From the NCBI GenBank assembly GCA_963665195.1, contig OY762070.1, positions 4,340,001 through 4,404,000 of the forward strand: a stretch of 64,000 nucleotides of DNA, read 5' to 3'. Under the pieces are notes generated by a model. The model ran no database searches. It had not been told where the DNA came from and saw only the letters and a list, made by a program, of their open reading frames with translations. Positions 9,163-18,079 of the stretch are shown in pieces. The stretch is from VXYL01 sp963665195. Its GTDB lineage: Bacteria > Pseudomonadota > Gammaproteobacteria > Pseudomonadales > Azotimanducaceae. How positions within the stretch are numbered: the first letter of the stretch is position 1; every line of letters starts with the position of its first letter. A program made the translations under genes and the position numbers.

Positions 9163-10767
9163 ATGGCCGACACCGTAGACGTAGTCATCATCGGCGCTGG
9201 CGCTTCCGGCGCCGCGGTGGCTTGGAGCCTAGCCGAGACGCGGATGCGGATCGTCTGCCTGGAGCAAGGCGGCTGGATGGATCCGGCCGCCTACCCCAGC
9301 AACGGCCGCGATTGGGAAGTGCGCCAAGCGCGGGAGTTCCAGACCAGTCCGAACCTGCGCAACCGCCCCGCCGACTATCCCATCAACGACGACGACTCGC
9401 CCATCGCCATTCTCAACTTCAACGCCGTGGGCGGCAGCACGATCCTCTACTCCGCGCACTTTCCGCGTTTCCATCCGTCGGACTTCCGGGTGCGGAGCTT
9501 GGATGGCGTGGCCGACGATTGGCCCATCGACTACGCCACTTTGGAGCCGTACTTCGCCGAGAACGACCGCAATATCGGCGTCGCCGGGCTTGCCGGCGAT
9601 CCGGCGATTCCAGCGCACGAGCCGCCGCTGCCGCATGTGCCGATGGGACGCATGGGCGAGGCCATGGGACGCGGCTTCAACAAGCTCGGCTGGCATTGGT
9701 GGCCATCCGACAGCGCCATCGCCACGCGCGAACACAACGGGCGCGGCAAGTGCCTGAATCTCGGACCCTGCAACGCCGGCTGCGCCCAAGGCGCCAAGAG
9801 CAGCGCCGACATCAGCTATTGGCCGATGGCGCAGCGCGCTGGCGTCGAACTGCGCACCGGCTGCCGGGTGCGGGAGATCACCGTCGATGAGCGCGACATG
9901 GCGACGGGCGTGACCTATTACGACGCGGACGGCGTGGAGCAGCACCAGCGAGCGGAGGTCGTCATCATGGCGTGCAACGGCGTCGGCACACCGCGGCTGC
10001 TTCTCAACTCCACTTCCGCGAGATTCCCGGATGGGCTCGCGAACCGTTCGGGATTGGTCGGCAAGAACCTGATGCTGCATCCCTGGGGCCATGTGCAGGG
10101 CATCTTCGACGAACCCTTGGCTTCGCACTTCGGGCCGCAGGGCTGCTGCATCCTGAGTCAGGAGTTCTACGAGACGGACCCGGAGCGCGACTTCGTGCGC
10201 GGCTACAACATGCAGATCACGCGCGGCGGCGGGCCGGTGGCAACGGCGCGGGGCGGCATGGCGAGCGGCGCGATTCCGTGGGGCGAGGAGCACCATGCGG
10301 CGTTCGAGCGCATCTACGACCGCAACATCCACCTCGGCATCTGCTGCGAGGACCTGCCGGAAGAGCGCAATCGGGTCACCCTCGACCCAAAGCTCAAGGA
10401 CTCGCACGGCATCCCGGCGCCGAAGATCAGCTACACGCTGAGCGAAAACAGCCGCCGCATGTTGAAGCACGGCTTGGAGAAGGGGGCGGAAGTGATGCAC
10501 GCCGCCGGGGCGATCGAGGTGAGCAAGACGCCGTCGCCGCTGCGGTATGCCGGCTGGCATCTGCTCGGCACGGCGCGGATGGGAGACGATCCGGATGGGT
10601 CCGTAGTGAACGGCTGGGGCCGCAGCCACGATGTGCGCAACCTCTTCATCGTCGACGGCAGCGTGTTCGTCACTTCCGGGGGCGTCAATCCCACCACCAC
10701 GATCCAGGCCGTCGCGCTCTACATCGCCGATTCGATGAAGGAGAATCTGGCGAATCTGTTCGATTGA
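9163..10767 (+). CDS. GMC-family FAD-dependent oxidoreductase, gluconate/sorbose dehydrogenase large-subunit type
   Basis: A 534-residue flavoprotein. The N-terminal dinucleotide-binding motif is VIIGAGASGAAVAWSL (about residues 8-23). The GMC C-terminal domain carries the catalytic-histidine region WHLLGTARMGDDP and the closing FAD motif NLFIVDGSVFVTSGGVNPT. A cysteine-rich patch (CLNLGPCNAGCAQGA) is typical of the membrane-dehydrogenase branch that works with a small subunit, and that subunit is encoded 11 bases downstream. The substrate (sugar, sugar acid or alcohol) cannot be read from sequence. No signal peptide was seen. Confidence 0.9.
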   Translation: MADTVDVVIIGAGASGAAVAWSLAETRMRIVCLEQGGWMDPAAYPSNGRDWEVRQAREFQTSPNLRNRPADYPINDDDSPIAILNFNAVGGSTILYSAHFPRFHPSDFRVRSLDGVADDWPIDYATLEPYFAENDRNIGVAGLAGDPAIPAHEPPLPHVPMGRMGEAMGRGFNKLGWHWWPSDSAIATREHNGRGKCLNLGPCNAGCAQGAKSSADISYWPMAQRAGVELRTGCRVREITVDERDMATGVTYYDADGVEQHQRAEVVIMACNGVGTPRLLLNSTSARFPDGLANRSGLVGKNLMLHPWGHVQGIFDEPLASHFGPQGCCILSQEFYETDPERDFVRGYNMQITRGGGPVATARGGMASGAIPWGEEHHAAFERIYDRNIHLGICCEDLPEERNRVTLDPKLKDSHGIPAPKISYTLSENSRRMLKHGLEKGAEVMHAAGAIEVSKTPSPLRYAGWHLLGTARMGDDPDGSVVNGWGRSHDVRNLFIVDGSVFVTSGGVNPTTTIQAVALYIADSMKENLANLFD

Positions 10768-10778
10768 AGGGGACCGGC

Positions 10779-11252
10779 GTGACGCAAGAACTGATCGGCA
10801 CGGACAGGGCGCTCGGCGATGTTCAGCAGCGGAGCCTCGGCCTCCTGCTCGACATGATCGTGCCCGCCACCGACGATGGTGCGAAGCCTTCGGCGGCGGA
10901 TGTCGACGTGCTCAGCTATATCCGAGAGTACGAGCCGGACACCCTTGGCCTACTCGGCGCCGAACTCGATCGGCTCGAGTCCGAGGCGCGGCGGCAAGCC
11001 GGCGCGGCATTCGCGGACCTTGAAGCCAGCGCACGGCAACGGCTGGTCGAAGCGTTGCGCGCGGAAGAGCCGCGCTTCCTGCAGAGACTGGCGCAGCAAA
11101 CCGTCACGGCCTACTACCAGGATGATCGCGTGCTGAAAGCGATCGGCATCGAACCCCGAGCGCCGTTTCCGAAGGGATACGAAGTGCCGTCAGGCGATCA
11201 ATCCCTGCTCGACCCGGTACGCGCCCGCGGCCGAATCTACCGCGAGGCGTAG
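10779..11252 (+). CDS. Gluconate 2-dehydrogenase subunit 3 family protein
   Basis: A 157-residue protein that starts at a GTG just after GMC gene stop, with AAGGGGA as ribosome site (10768-10773). The N-terminal segment LLLDMIVPATDDGAKPSAADVDVL is the family hallmark. In known dehydrogenases this small subunit accompanies the FAD large subunit and is often exported by Tat; no Tat signal is visible here. That, and the absence of a cytochrome c subunit gene nearby, suggests a reduced or cytoplasmic version of the complex. The pairing with the GMC gene is the main support for function. Confidence 0.85.
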   Translation: MTQELIGTDRALGDVQQRSLGLLLDMIVPATDDGAKPSAADVDVLSYIREYEPDTLGLLGAELDRLESEARRQAGAAFADLEASARQRLVEALRAEEPRFLQRLAQQTVTAYYQDDRVLKAIGIEPRAPFPKGYEVPSGDQSLLDPVRARGRIYREA

Positions 11253-11274
11253 GCGCCAGCCGCTCGCGTCTGCA

Positions 11275-11871
11275 TCAACGCTTGGCCTGTAGCCGCATCT
11301 GCAATACTTCCAGGCGCTGATCGCGGCCGCAGCGGTAGCGGTAGAACTTGTAGCGGAGCGGGTTCTTCAGGTAGTAGTCCTGATGGTAGTCCTCCGCCGG
11401 GTAGAACGTCTTGCGCGGCAGGATGCGTACCGCGATACGCTCACCGTAGGCTGCCTCCAGCGCCTCCTTGCTGGCATCGGCGAGGCGTTCTTCCTCGGTG
11501 CCATCGACGAAGATCGCGGCACGGTAGCTCGAACCCTTGTCGCAGAACTGGCCCATGTTGTCGAACGGGTCCACGTTGTCCCAAAAGATGCGCAGCAAGG
11601 TTTCGTAGTCCACCTTCGCGGCGTCGTAGCGCACCAGCACCGCCTCAAGATGGCCCGTCGCGCCATACGTCACCTGCTCGTAGGTCGGCGATTCGGCATG
11701 GCCGCCGCTATAGCCGGAGACGGTCTCGAGCACGCCGTCCACCTCGTCGTACGGCGGCTCCACGCACCAGAAGCATCCCGCCGCGAAAACGGCCGTCCTT
11801 TCTTCGGCACGGGCAACGCCGGCAACTGCCAGAAGCAGCACCAGCACAATCGAGAACGCGATTCGTCGCAT
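11275..11871 (-). CDS. msrA: Exported peptide-methionine (S)-S-oxide reductase MsrA
   Basis: A 198-residue MsrA that reduces methionine sulfoxide in proteins. The catalytic motif AAGCFWC is followed by VEPPYDEVDGVLETVSGYSGG, and the typical C-terminal part reads YPAEDYHQDYY. The ATG at 11871 was chosen because it gives a clean signal peptide (RRIAFSIVLVLLLAVAGVARA); the frame is open much further upstream but without family similarity. Export suggests repair of periplasmic or secreted proteins, unlike the usual cytoplasmic MsrA. AAGGAGG lies about 15 bases upstream on the coding strand, a little far. Confidence 0.92.
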   Translation of the reverse strand: MRRIAFSIVLVLLLAVAGVARAEERTAVFAAGCFWCVEPPYDEVDGVLETVSGYSGGHAESPTYEQVTYGATGHLEAVLVRYDAAKVDYETLLRIFWDNVDPFDNMGQFCDKGSSYRAAIFVDGTEEERLADASKEALEAAYGERIAVRILPRKTFYPAEDYHQDYYLKNPLRYKFYRYRCGRDQRLEVLQMRLQAKR

Positions 11872-11942
11872 CACCCGGAACTCGCCCCTCCTTCTTGACC
11901 CGCGATTGTGGCGGTTCCGCAGCACGTTCGCTACTCCATTCG

Positions 11943-11948
11943 TATAGA
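11943..11948 (+). promoter_or_regulatory. Candidate -10 element for the FAD oxidase gene
   Basis: TATAGA lies 11 bases before the ATG at 11960. If used as a -10 element, the mRNA leader would be only a few bases long, and no ribosome site is seen in front of this ATG. No convincing -35 box was found. This is a motif match only. Confidence 0.3.
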
Positions 11949-11959
11949 GTCCGCGGCCC

Positions 11960-13360
11960 ATGGATCGACGCAAGTTCCTGCAAACCGGCGTTGCGGCAGC
12001 CGTGCTGGGGCCAGGCGTCGCCGCCCTTGGCGCCCGGCGGACCGTCGGCGACTTCTCCGGCCTCACCGCTGTGCGGGTGGCCGACGAGCGCCGGCCGCTC
12101 ACGACCGGGGAGGTAAGCGACCTGGTCGGCACGTGGCCGGGCGCGATCTCCGTGGGTGGCGGCCGCTACAGCATGGGCGGCCAGATCGCCGCGCCGGACT
12201 CTCTGCACTTGGACATGCGGGGCATGAATCGCGTAATCGCAGTGGATCCTGGGCGCCGCACCGCGCGCGTGCAGGCCGGCACGACATGGCGGGATCTGCA
12301 GGACGCCATCGACCCGCACGACTTGGCGGTGAGCATCATGCAGAGCTACAGCAACTTCACGGTGGGCGGCTCGGTGTCGGTGAACTGCCACGGGCGCTAC
12401 GTCGGCAAGGGTCCGCTGGTCAATTCGATACGCGCCCTCCAACTGGTCCGTGCCGACGGCGAAGTTCTGGAGTTGAAGCCGGGCGATGCCCTGTTCGGCG
12501 CCGTATTCGGCGGCTATGGAGGCCTGGGCGTCGTCACCGAAATCGAACTCGATCTCGCCCGCAACACACGCGTGCGTCGCGTGGTCGAGCGGCTGGGAAG
12601 AGCGGACCTCGAAGGCTATCCAGAGCACTTCCGCAGCAGGATCGCTGCGGATGCGCACGTCGTGCTGCACAATGCGGACTTGAGGCCGCCGGACTTCGAC
12701 GAACCGCGTCTGATCAGCTGGGTCGAGACGCAGCGACCGGTCACCGTGGCCGAGCGACTGATCCCGCGAGACCGCAACTACCGTACGGACCAGGCCTTGA
12801 TCTGGGCGGTGTCCGAACTGCCGGGCGGCAAGGCGCTGCGCACGGGCATAGAAGACAAGGTGCTCGAACGCGAGGCCGTCGTGTGGCGCAACTACGAGGC
12901 GAGCTTGGACACGGACTCGCTGGAGCCGAGAACGCGCATGTTCTCCACCTACCTCCTGCAGGAGTATTTCATCCCGGTGGCGAACTTCCTTGCCTTCGCG
13001 CGCACCATGGCCGACGTGCTGACTCGCCGCGATGTCAATGCGCTCAACATTTCGATCCGCCACTCGCCAGCCGATTCCGCGTCGCTGCTGCGCTGGGCGC
13101 CGGAGGACGTTTTCTCCTTCGTGCTCTACTACAAGCAGCGCACCAGTGCGAGGGCGAGTCGAGAGGCCGGCATCTGGACGCGGGAACTGATCGACGCAGC
13201 TCTGGCGAATGGCGGCCGCTACTACCTGCCCTATCGGCTGCACGCCGCCCGCAGCCAGTTCGAGCAGGCGTATCCAGAGGTCGGCGAGTTCATGGCGCTG
13301 AAAGCCCGGATCGATCCGCGCGGGAAGTTCCGCAACCTGCTGTGGGGCAAGTACCTATGA
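11960..13360 (+). CDS. Tat-exported FAD-binding oxidoreductase (VAO/GlcD-type FAD domain)
   Basis: A 466-residue flavoprotein with a twin-arginine signal (DRRKFLQTGVAAAVLGPGVAAL), implying export after folding with its cofactor. The FAD-binding PCMH-type domain runs from about residue 40 to 210, with VGGGRYSMGGQ, the substrate-side FTVGGSVSVNCHGR and FGAVFGGYGGLGVVTEIEL. It resembles aldonolactone-oxidase-like proteins, but the substrate is unknown. It is divergent from msrA with 88 bases between starts. Its last codons overlap the tail of the Nudix gene by six bases on the other strand. Confidence 0.82.
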   Translation: MDRRKFLQTGVAAAVLGPGVAALGARRTVGDFSGLTAVRVADERRPLTTGEVSDLVGTWPGAISVGGGRYSMGGQIAAPDSLHLDMRGMNRVIAVDPGRRTARVQAGTTWRDLQDAIDPHDLAVSIMQSYSNFTVGGSVSVNCHGRYVGKGPLVNSIRALQLVRADGEVLELKPGDALFGAVFGGYGGLGVVTEIELDLARNTRVRRVVERLGRADLEGYPEHFRSRIAADAHVVLHNADLRPPDFDEPRLISWVETQRPVTVAERLIPRDRNYRTDQALIWAVSELPGGKALRTGIEDKVLEREAVVWRNYEASLDTDSLEPRTRMFSTYLLQEYFIPVANFLAFARTMADVLTRRDVNALNISIRHSPADSASLLRWAPEDVFSFVLYYKQRTSARASREAGIWTRELIDAALANGGRYYLPYRLHAARSQFEQAYPEVGEFMALKARIDPRGKFRNLLWGKYL

Positions 13361-13936
13361 ACGGACGCCGGGGCAATGCCGTACGAGACTGCGGTCCAGC
13401 GCGGCCCGGCATTTGCCTACCAAGCGCAGGATGGACTCCTCTCGGGTCACCCGCTCGATTTCCGTCAGCGGCACCCACTTGAGGGCAAGAGACTCGGCAT
13501 TGGCGACGGCCGTACCCGCCTCCGCGCACAGCATGAAGCGAACATCGTAGTGATAGTGCGCCGGGTCGCCGCCGCAGGCTGGAATCGCATGGATGTCGAG
13601 GTCGATGGGTTCCGCGGCAAGGGGCGACACCCGGAGCCCCGACTCCTCGCTCGCCTCCCGGCAGGCGACGGCCAGCGGATCGGTCTCGCCATCCGCATGA
13701 CCGCCGAGCTGCAGCCACTTGCCGAGCTTGGCGTGGTGCGTCATGAGCATCGCCGCACGAGTCGGATCCGTGCCGTCGAGCAAGGCCGCCGAGCCGGTGA
13801 CATGCCCGTCGTCGAAGCAATCCCGCTCGAAGCAGCGCGGCTGGCGGCGAACGAACGCCTCGAATCGCCTCGCATCTTCCGCCGGATGCCGCGCCGCATA
13901 GCCCGCCAGCAGTGCGAGCAGCCTGTCGCGATGCAC
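13355..13936 (-). CDS. Nudix hydrolase
   Basis: A 193-residue Nudix-fold protein that should hydrolyse a nucleoside-diphosphate-linked substrate. The Nudix box is GGHADGETDPLAVACREA followed by SEESGL; it has one residue more than the textbook spacing between the first Glu and the REx2EE part, a pattern seen in the GGHADG subgroup. The N-terminal ~60 residues (LLAGYAARHPAEDARRFEAF) are a helical lead-in. It lies 9 bases downstream of the amidohydrolase gene on the same strand and is probably in one transcript with it. Confidence 0.88.
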   Translation of the reverse strand: MHRDRLLALLAGYAARHPAEDARRFEAFVRRQPRCFERDCFDDGHVTGSAALLDGTDPTRAAMLMTHHAKLGKWLQLGGHADGETDPLAVACREASEESGLRVSPLAAEPIDLDIHAIPACGGDPAHYHYDVRFMLCAEAGTAVANAESLALKWVPLTEIERVTREESILRLVGKCRAALDRSLVRHCPGVRS

Positions 13937-13945
13937 GGCTTGTCC

Positions 13946-15643
13946 TCAGTCAAGCCCGCGGAACAAACGCCCGGCCAGCACCCCCGTGTGCTCGTTGTCT
14001 TCAAGGAACACGGCCCCGTTCACTACCGTGTTCTTGATGCCTTTCGCTACCTGCTTGAGGCGTTTCCCGCCGGCAGGCAGGTCATGCACCACTTCCGGCA
14101 TCTCCGGCGCGACGGTATCGGGATCGAAAACAACCAGATCCGCGTTCATCCCTTGGCGAATCAGCCCGCGATCATGCATGCCCCACTGCGTGGCAGTGTT
14201 GTAGGTGAGTTCGCGCACGGCCTGTTCCAGCGTCAGCGCCTCTTTCTCGCGTACCCAGTGGCCGAGCAGATGGGTTTGCAGGGAACTGTCCATGATCTGC
14301 GAGACGTGCGCCCCGGAATCGGAGAACGTCACCACGGAACGCGGATGCTGCATGAGTTCCAGCACGTCGTCCTGGTTCTCGTTGGCCGCAGGCTGGCGAA
14401 AGAACTGGCCGAAGTCGGTTTGCAGGCCGAGTTCGATCATCAGCTCCACCGGATCCATGCCGCGTTCGGCGGCAACGTCGCGCAGCAGGCGGTCTTCGCC
14501 CCGCATCGCATCCATGATGTAGAAATGGTCGTAGTCCGGCGGCCGCGCCTCCACGCCGACGACCTTCCCGGCCGGTCCCGGCGCCCGCGCCGCAGCCACC
14601 AGCTTGGCACGCACATCCGGATCCCGCAGCCGCGCCTTCTGCTCGGCTTCCGGCAGGGCGCGCAGTTGGCGCCAGCCGTCCCAGCGGTCGAACGGCAGTT
14701 GCGTCTTGAAGGACAGCAGCATGTTGAGCGGCCGGGAATGCACCTGCACGAACATGCGTCCGCCCGCTTCCGCGGTCTCGTCCACCAAGTCCACGAAACT
14801 GCGCCAGTAGTCCGGGGCGAAGCGCGAACTGAACATGCCCCAGGTCTGCGGCACGCCGGATTCCACCGCGAGGTCCCGCAGTCTTTCGTGGTATTCGCGC
14901 AGCCGGCCTTCCTTGCGACCCACCCGTTCATGGGCGATCTCGAAGATGCCGCGGCCAGTTTCCCCCACGGCGTTGACGATGGCTCGCACCTCGTCCCATG
15001 GCGCGGCGCGGCTTGCCACCGGCCGGTCGTCGGCGGTCACGTGGTTCTCCGTGCGCGAGGTGGAAAAGCCGATGGCGCCGGCCTGCACGGCTTCCTTCGC
15101 CAGTCGGCGCATGGTCGCCAACTCATCCTCAGTGGCGGCTTCGGTGAACGCCCGTTCGCCCATCACATAGGTGCGCAGCGCCGAGTGGCCGATGTAACCC
15201 GCGTAGTTGATGCCCTTCGGCAGCCCATCGACCACGTCGAGGAACTCCGGGAACGTCTCCCATTGCCAGTCGATGCCGCTCAGCATGGCTTGCCGAGAGA
15301 TGTCCTCGGCGCGCTCCAAGTTGCGGAAGACAAGATCCGCCTCTGCCTCCCGGCACGGCGCGATGGTGAAGCCGCAGTTGCCCATCACCACGCTGGTGAC
15401 GCCGTGGTAGCAGGAGCAGGAGCCGAGCCGATCCCAGAACACCTGCGCGTCCATGTGCGTATGGCCGTCCACGAAACCGGGCGCGACGACATGGCCCTCG
15501 GCATCGAGGGTCTGTCGGGCGCGTTCCTTGATGCGCCCGATGGCGGCGATGCGGCCATCCTTGACGCCCACGTCCGCCGCGAACCGCGGCGCCCCGGAAC
15601 CGTCCACGACGGTGCCGTTGGCGATCACCAGATCAAGTGCCAT
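13946..15643 (-). CDS. Amidohydrolase, N-acyl-D-amino-acid deacylase family
   Basis: A 565-residue metal-dependent amidohydrolase of the D-aminoacylase branch. The N-terminal beta domain (LDLVIANGTVVDGSGAP) leads to the first metal ligands in GFVDGHTHMDAQVFW. Near the C-terminus SDSGAHVSQIMD and GLIRQGMNADLVVFDPDTV are typical. The family releases acyl groups from N-acyl-D-amino acids; the actual substrate is not known. The ATG at 15643 was chosen because CGGAG stands 9 bases before it and the family motif starts at once; a longer frame to 15688 is open. A peptide importer elsewhere in the window is consistent with use of D-amino-acid compounds, but this is speculative. Confidence 0.85.
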   Translation of the reverse strand: MALDLVIANGTVVDGSGAPRFAADVGVKDGRIAAIGRIKERARQTLDAEGHVVAPGFVDGHTHMDAQVFWDRLGSCSCYHGVTSVVMGNCGFTIAPCREAEADLVFRNLERAEDISRQAMLSGIDWQWETFPEFLDVVDGLPKGINYAGYIGHSALRTYVMGERAFTEAATEDELATMRRLAKEAVQAGAIGFSTSRTENHVTADDRPVASRAAPWDEVRAIVNAVGETGRGIFEIAHERVGRKEGRLREYHERLRDLAVESGVPQTWGMFSSRFAPDYWRSFVDLVDETAEAGGRMFVQVHSRPLNMLLSFKTQLPFDRWDGWRQLRALPEAEQKARLRDPDVRAKLVAAARAPGPAGKVVGVEARPPDYDHFYIMDAMRGEDRLLRDVAAERGMDPVELMIELGLQTDFGQFFRQPAANENQDDVLELMQHPRSVVTFSDSGAHVSQIMDSSLQTHLLGHWVREKEALTLEQAVRELTYNTATQWGMHDRGLIRQGMNADLVVFDPDTVAPEMPEVVHDLPAGGKRLKQVAKGIKNTVVNGAVFLEDNEHTGVLAGRLFRGLD

Positions 15644-15723
15644 GCTGCAAATCTCCGTGCCGAACCAAGGGGTGCATTCTATGGCCACAGGCGACGCTCG
15701 CGACGGCGGCTCGCAGCCGTGGT

Positions 15724-15731
15724 GCTAGAAT
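15724..15731 (+). promoter_or_regulatory. Candidate extended -10 promoter for hslVU
   Basis: TGCTAGAAT (15723-15731) matches an extended -10 element (TGn plus a TATAAT-like hexamer) 34 bases before the hslV ATG. The same nine bases occur at 56209-56217 before another gene. No clear -35 box was seen, as is common with extended -10 promoters. Confidence 0.4.
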
Positions 15732-15765
15732 CGGCCGCCCGATCCCTCCCGCCCTGGGAGCGTCC

Positions 15766-16299
15766 ATGCAGCAACTCGAAGGCACCACCATCCTCTCCGT
15801 TCGGCGCGGCGGCGAAGTCGTGCTCGGCGGCGACGGCCAGGTGACCCAGGGCAATGTCGTCATGAAGGGCAATGCCCGCAAGGTGCGGCGGCTGCACCAG
15901 GATCGCGTGCTGGCCGGATTCGCTGGCGCCACGGCCGATGCGTTCACGCTGTTCGAGCGCTTCGAGGGCGCCTTGGAGCGTTACTCGGGCAATCTCACCC
16001 GTGCCGCCGTCGAACTCGCCAAGGATTGGCGCTCGGATCGGGCGCTGCGGCGATTGGAAGCGATGATGCTGGTAGCGGACCACGAAAGTTCGCTCATGGT
16101 GAGCGGCACGGGCGATGTCGTCGAGCCGGAGCATGGCGTCATGGCTATCGGTTCCGGCGGCGCGTACGCGCTGGCCGCGGCGCGGGCGCTCATGGCCGAG
16201 ACCGAACTGCCGGCTCGCGAAGTCGTCGCCAAGAGCCTCGCCGTCGCCGCCGACATCTGCATCTACACCAACCACGAGACCACCATCGAGAGCCTATGA
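15766..16299 (+). CDS. hslV: ATP-dependent protease proteolytic subunit HslV
   Basis: A 177-residue HslV (ClpQ), the threonine peptidase of the HslUV protease. The mature N-terminal threonine is in GTTILSVRRGGEVVLGGDGQ, after a short leader MQQLEG that would be removed. GFAGATADAFTLFERFE and AIGSGGAYALAAARAL are family motifs. The ATG at 15766 follows GGGAG with good spacing. hslU follows 40 bases downstream. Together they degrade misfolded proteins under heat stress. Confidence 0.96.
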   Translation: MQQLEGTTILSVRRGGEVVLGGDGQVTQGNVVMKGNARKVRRLHQDRVLAGFAGATADAFTLFERFEGALERYSGNLTRAAVELAKDWRSDRALRRLEAMMLVADHESSLMVSGTGDVVEPEHGVMAIGSGGAYALAAARALMAETELPAREVVAKSLAVAADICIYTNHETTIESL

Positions 16300-16339
16300 T
16301 GCACGCCCCTCTCCCCATCGAGCACGCCAGCAGCGCCAT

Positions 16340-17653
16340 ATGAGCATGATGACCCCCCGCGAGATCGTCCACGAGCTCGACAAGCACATCATCGGCCAGG
16401 CGCCCGCCAAACGCGCCGTGGCCATCGCCCTGCGCAACCGCTGGCGGCGGATGCAGCTCGACGAGGCGCTGCGCGAAGAGGTGACGCCGAAGAACATCCT
16501 CATGATCGGCCCCACCGGCGTCGGCAAGACGGAGATCGCCCGGCGCCTGGCCAAGCTCGCGGGCGCGCCGTTCATCAAGGTGGAAGCCACCAAGTTCACG
16601 GAGGTGGGCTACGTCGGCCGCGAGGTGGATTCCATCATCCGCGACCTCACCGATGCCGCCGTCAAGATGCTGCGCGAACAGGCGCTGGAGCGGGTCCAGG
16701 ATCGCGCCGAAGACGCCGCTGAGGACCGCATCCTCGATGCCCTGCTGCCCAGCGCCCGGTCCGCGCCGGACGCAGCGAGAGACAACACCGCGACGCGCCA
16801 GCACCTGCGCAAGCAGCTGCGCGAAGGCCAGCTCGACGACAAGGACGTGGAACTCGACGTCGCCCCCGTCACGGCCAGCCTGGAGATCATGGGGCCGCCG
16901 GGGCTCGAAGACTTGACGGGGCAGTTGCAGAACATCTTCTCGTCCATGCAGAACGGCCGCGGCCGCTCCGAGCGGCTGAAGATCCGCGATGCCCGCCGCC
17001 GGATTCGCGAAGAAGAGGCGTTCAAGCTCGTCAACGAGGACGACATCAAGACCAAGGCCGTGGATTCCGTGGAGCAGACGGGCATCGTCTTCGTGGACGA
17101 ACTGGACAAGGTCGCCAAGCGCAGCGAGAGTCTGGGTGCCGACGTGTCCCGCGAGGGGGTGCAGCGGGACCTTCTGCCGCTGATCGAAGGGTGTACCGTG
17201 AATACCAAGTACGGCATGGTGCGCACGGACCACATCCTGTTCATCGCCTCCGGCGCATTCCACTTCGCGAAGCCTTCGGACTTGATTCCCGAACTGCAAG
17301 GGCGCCTCCCCATCCGCGTCGAGCTGCGCTCCCTGACGGTGGAGGATTTCCGCCGCATCCTGTCCGAGCCGGATGCTTCGCTCACCGAGCAGTACAAGGC
17401 GCTGATGGCGACGGAGGGCATCGAGCTCGATTTCACCGACGCGGCGCTCACGCGCATCGCGGAGATCGCTTGGCAAGTGAACGAGAGCACGGAGAACATC
17501 GGCGCTCGGCGGCTCCACACGGTCATGGAGCGGCTGCTCGACGAGATCTCCTTCGAGGCGAGCGGCGACAGGCGGGAGGTGGACCCGGAATACGTCGATG
17601 AACACCTCTCGGACATCGCCCGCAATCAGGATCTGTCGCGCTTCATCCTCTGA
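16340..17653 (+). CDS. hslU: ATP-dependent protease ATPase subunit HslU
   Basis: A 437-residue AAA+ unfoldase (ClpY) partnering HslV. Walker A is GPTGVGKTEIARRLA (about residue 57), Walker B is GIVFVDELDKVAKR, and the inserted I-domain lies at about residues 110-240 between them. The C-terminus ends DLSRFIL, which matches the HslU tail that inserts into HslV. The ATG at 16340 was chosen; two further ATGs follow at once, and the open frame upstream to 16115 has no family similarity. Confidence 0.96.
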   Translation: MSMMTPREIVHELDKHIIGQAPAKRAVAIALRNRWRRMQLDEALREEVTPKNILMIGPTGVGKTEIARRLAKLAGAPFIKVEATKFTEVGYVGREVDSIIRDLTDAAVKMLREQALERVQDRAEDAAEDRILDALLPSARSAPDAARDNTATRQHLRKQLREGQLDDKDVELDVAPVTASLEIMGPPGLEDLTGQLQNIFSSMQNGRGRSERLKIRDARRRIREEEAFKLVNEDDIKTKAVDSVEQTGIVFVDELDKVAKRSESLGADVSREGVQRDLLPLIEGCTVNTKYGMVRTDHILFIASGAFHFAKPSDLIPELQGRLPIRVELRSLTVEDFRRILSEPDASLTEQYKALMATEGIELDFTDAALTRIAEIAWQVNESTENIGARRLHTVMERLLDEISFEASGDRREVDPEYVDEHLSDIARNQDLSRFIL

Positions 17654-17662
17654 CGCTCTCTA

Positions 17663-18049
17663 ATGAACCCCGCCAAGATCACCTACCACCGAACCGCCAA
17701 GACGCTGGAACTGACCTACCCCGGCGACGATTCCGCAGCGCTGCCGGCGGAGCTGCTGCGCGTCTTTTCCCCGTCGGCGGAAGTGCGCGGCCACAGCGAC
17801 GCCGAACGCGTGCTGCAAACGGGCAAGAAGCATGTCGGCATCAGCGCCATCGAACCGGTCGGCAACTACGCCATTCGCATCGTCTTCGACGACGGTCACG
17901 ACACCGGCATCTATTCATGGGGCTTCCTCAAGGACCTCGCCGACAACGAAGAGCGATATTGGCAGAGCTATCTCGATGAACTCAAGGAAAAGAACGCCTC
18001 GCGCCTGCCGGCCATCGCCGTGGGGCAGTGGACGCCGACGCGCAGGTAG
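17663..18049 (+). CDS. DUF971 family protein (gamma-butyrobetaine-hydroxylase-like N-terminal domain)
   Basis: A 128-residue single-domain protein. GYSWGFLKDLADNEERYW-like spacing (here GIYSWGFLKDLADNEERYW) is the DUF971 signature, with HVGISAIEPVGNYAIRIVF before it. DUF971 genes often follow hslVU in proteobacteria, as here (9 bases after hslU), but the role is not established. Related proteins have been linked to iron-sulphur metabolism. It is probably the last gene of the hslVU operon. Confidence 0.88.
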   Translation: MNPAKITYHRTAKTLELTYPGDDSAALPAELLRVFSPSAEVRGHSDAERVLQTGKKHVGISAIEPVGNYAIRIVFDDGHDTGIYSWGFLKDLADNEERYWQSYLDELKEKNASRLPAIAVGQWTPTRR

Positions 18050-18079
18050 CCGGCGCCGAACCGCAACGGAGGACGATCG

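Noticed and set aside
7776..10629. Long minus-strand frames opposite NfeD, SPFH and GMC genes
   Set aside because: Antisense shadows; the plus-strand genes have signature motifs and ribosome sites.
13376..15844. 822-codon plus-strand frame
   Set aside because: Antisense to the Nudix and amidohydrolase genes, which carry their family motifs.
16190..17625. Minus-strand frames opposite hslU
   Set aside because: HslU is unambiguous; these are GC-driven shadows.
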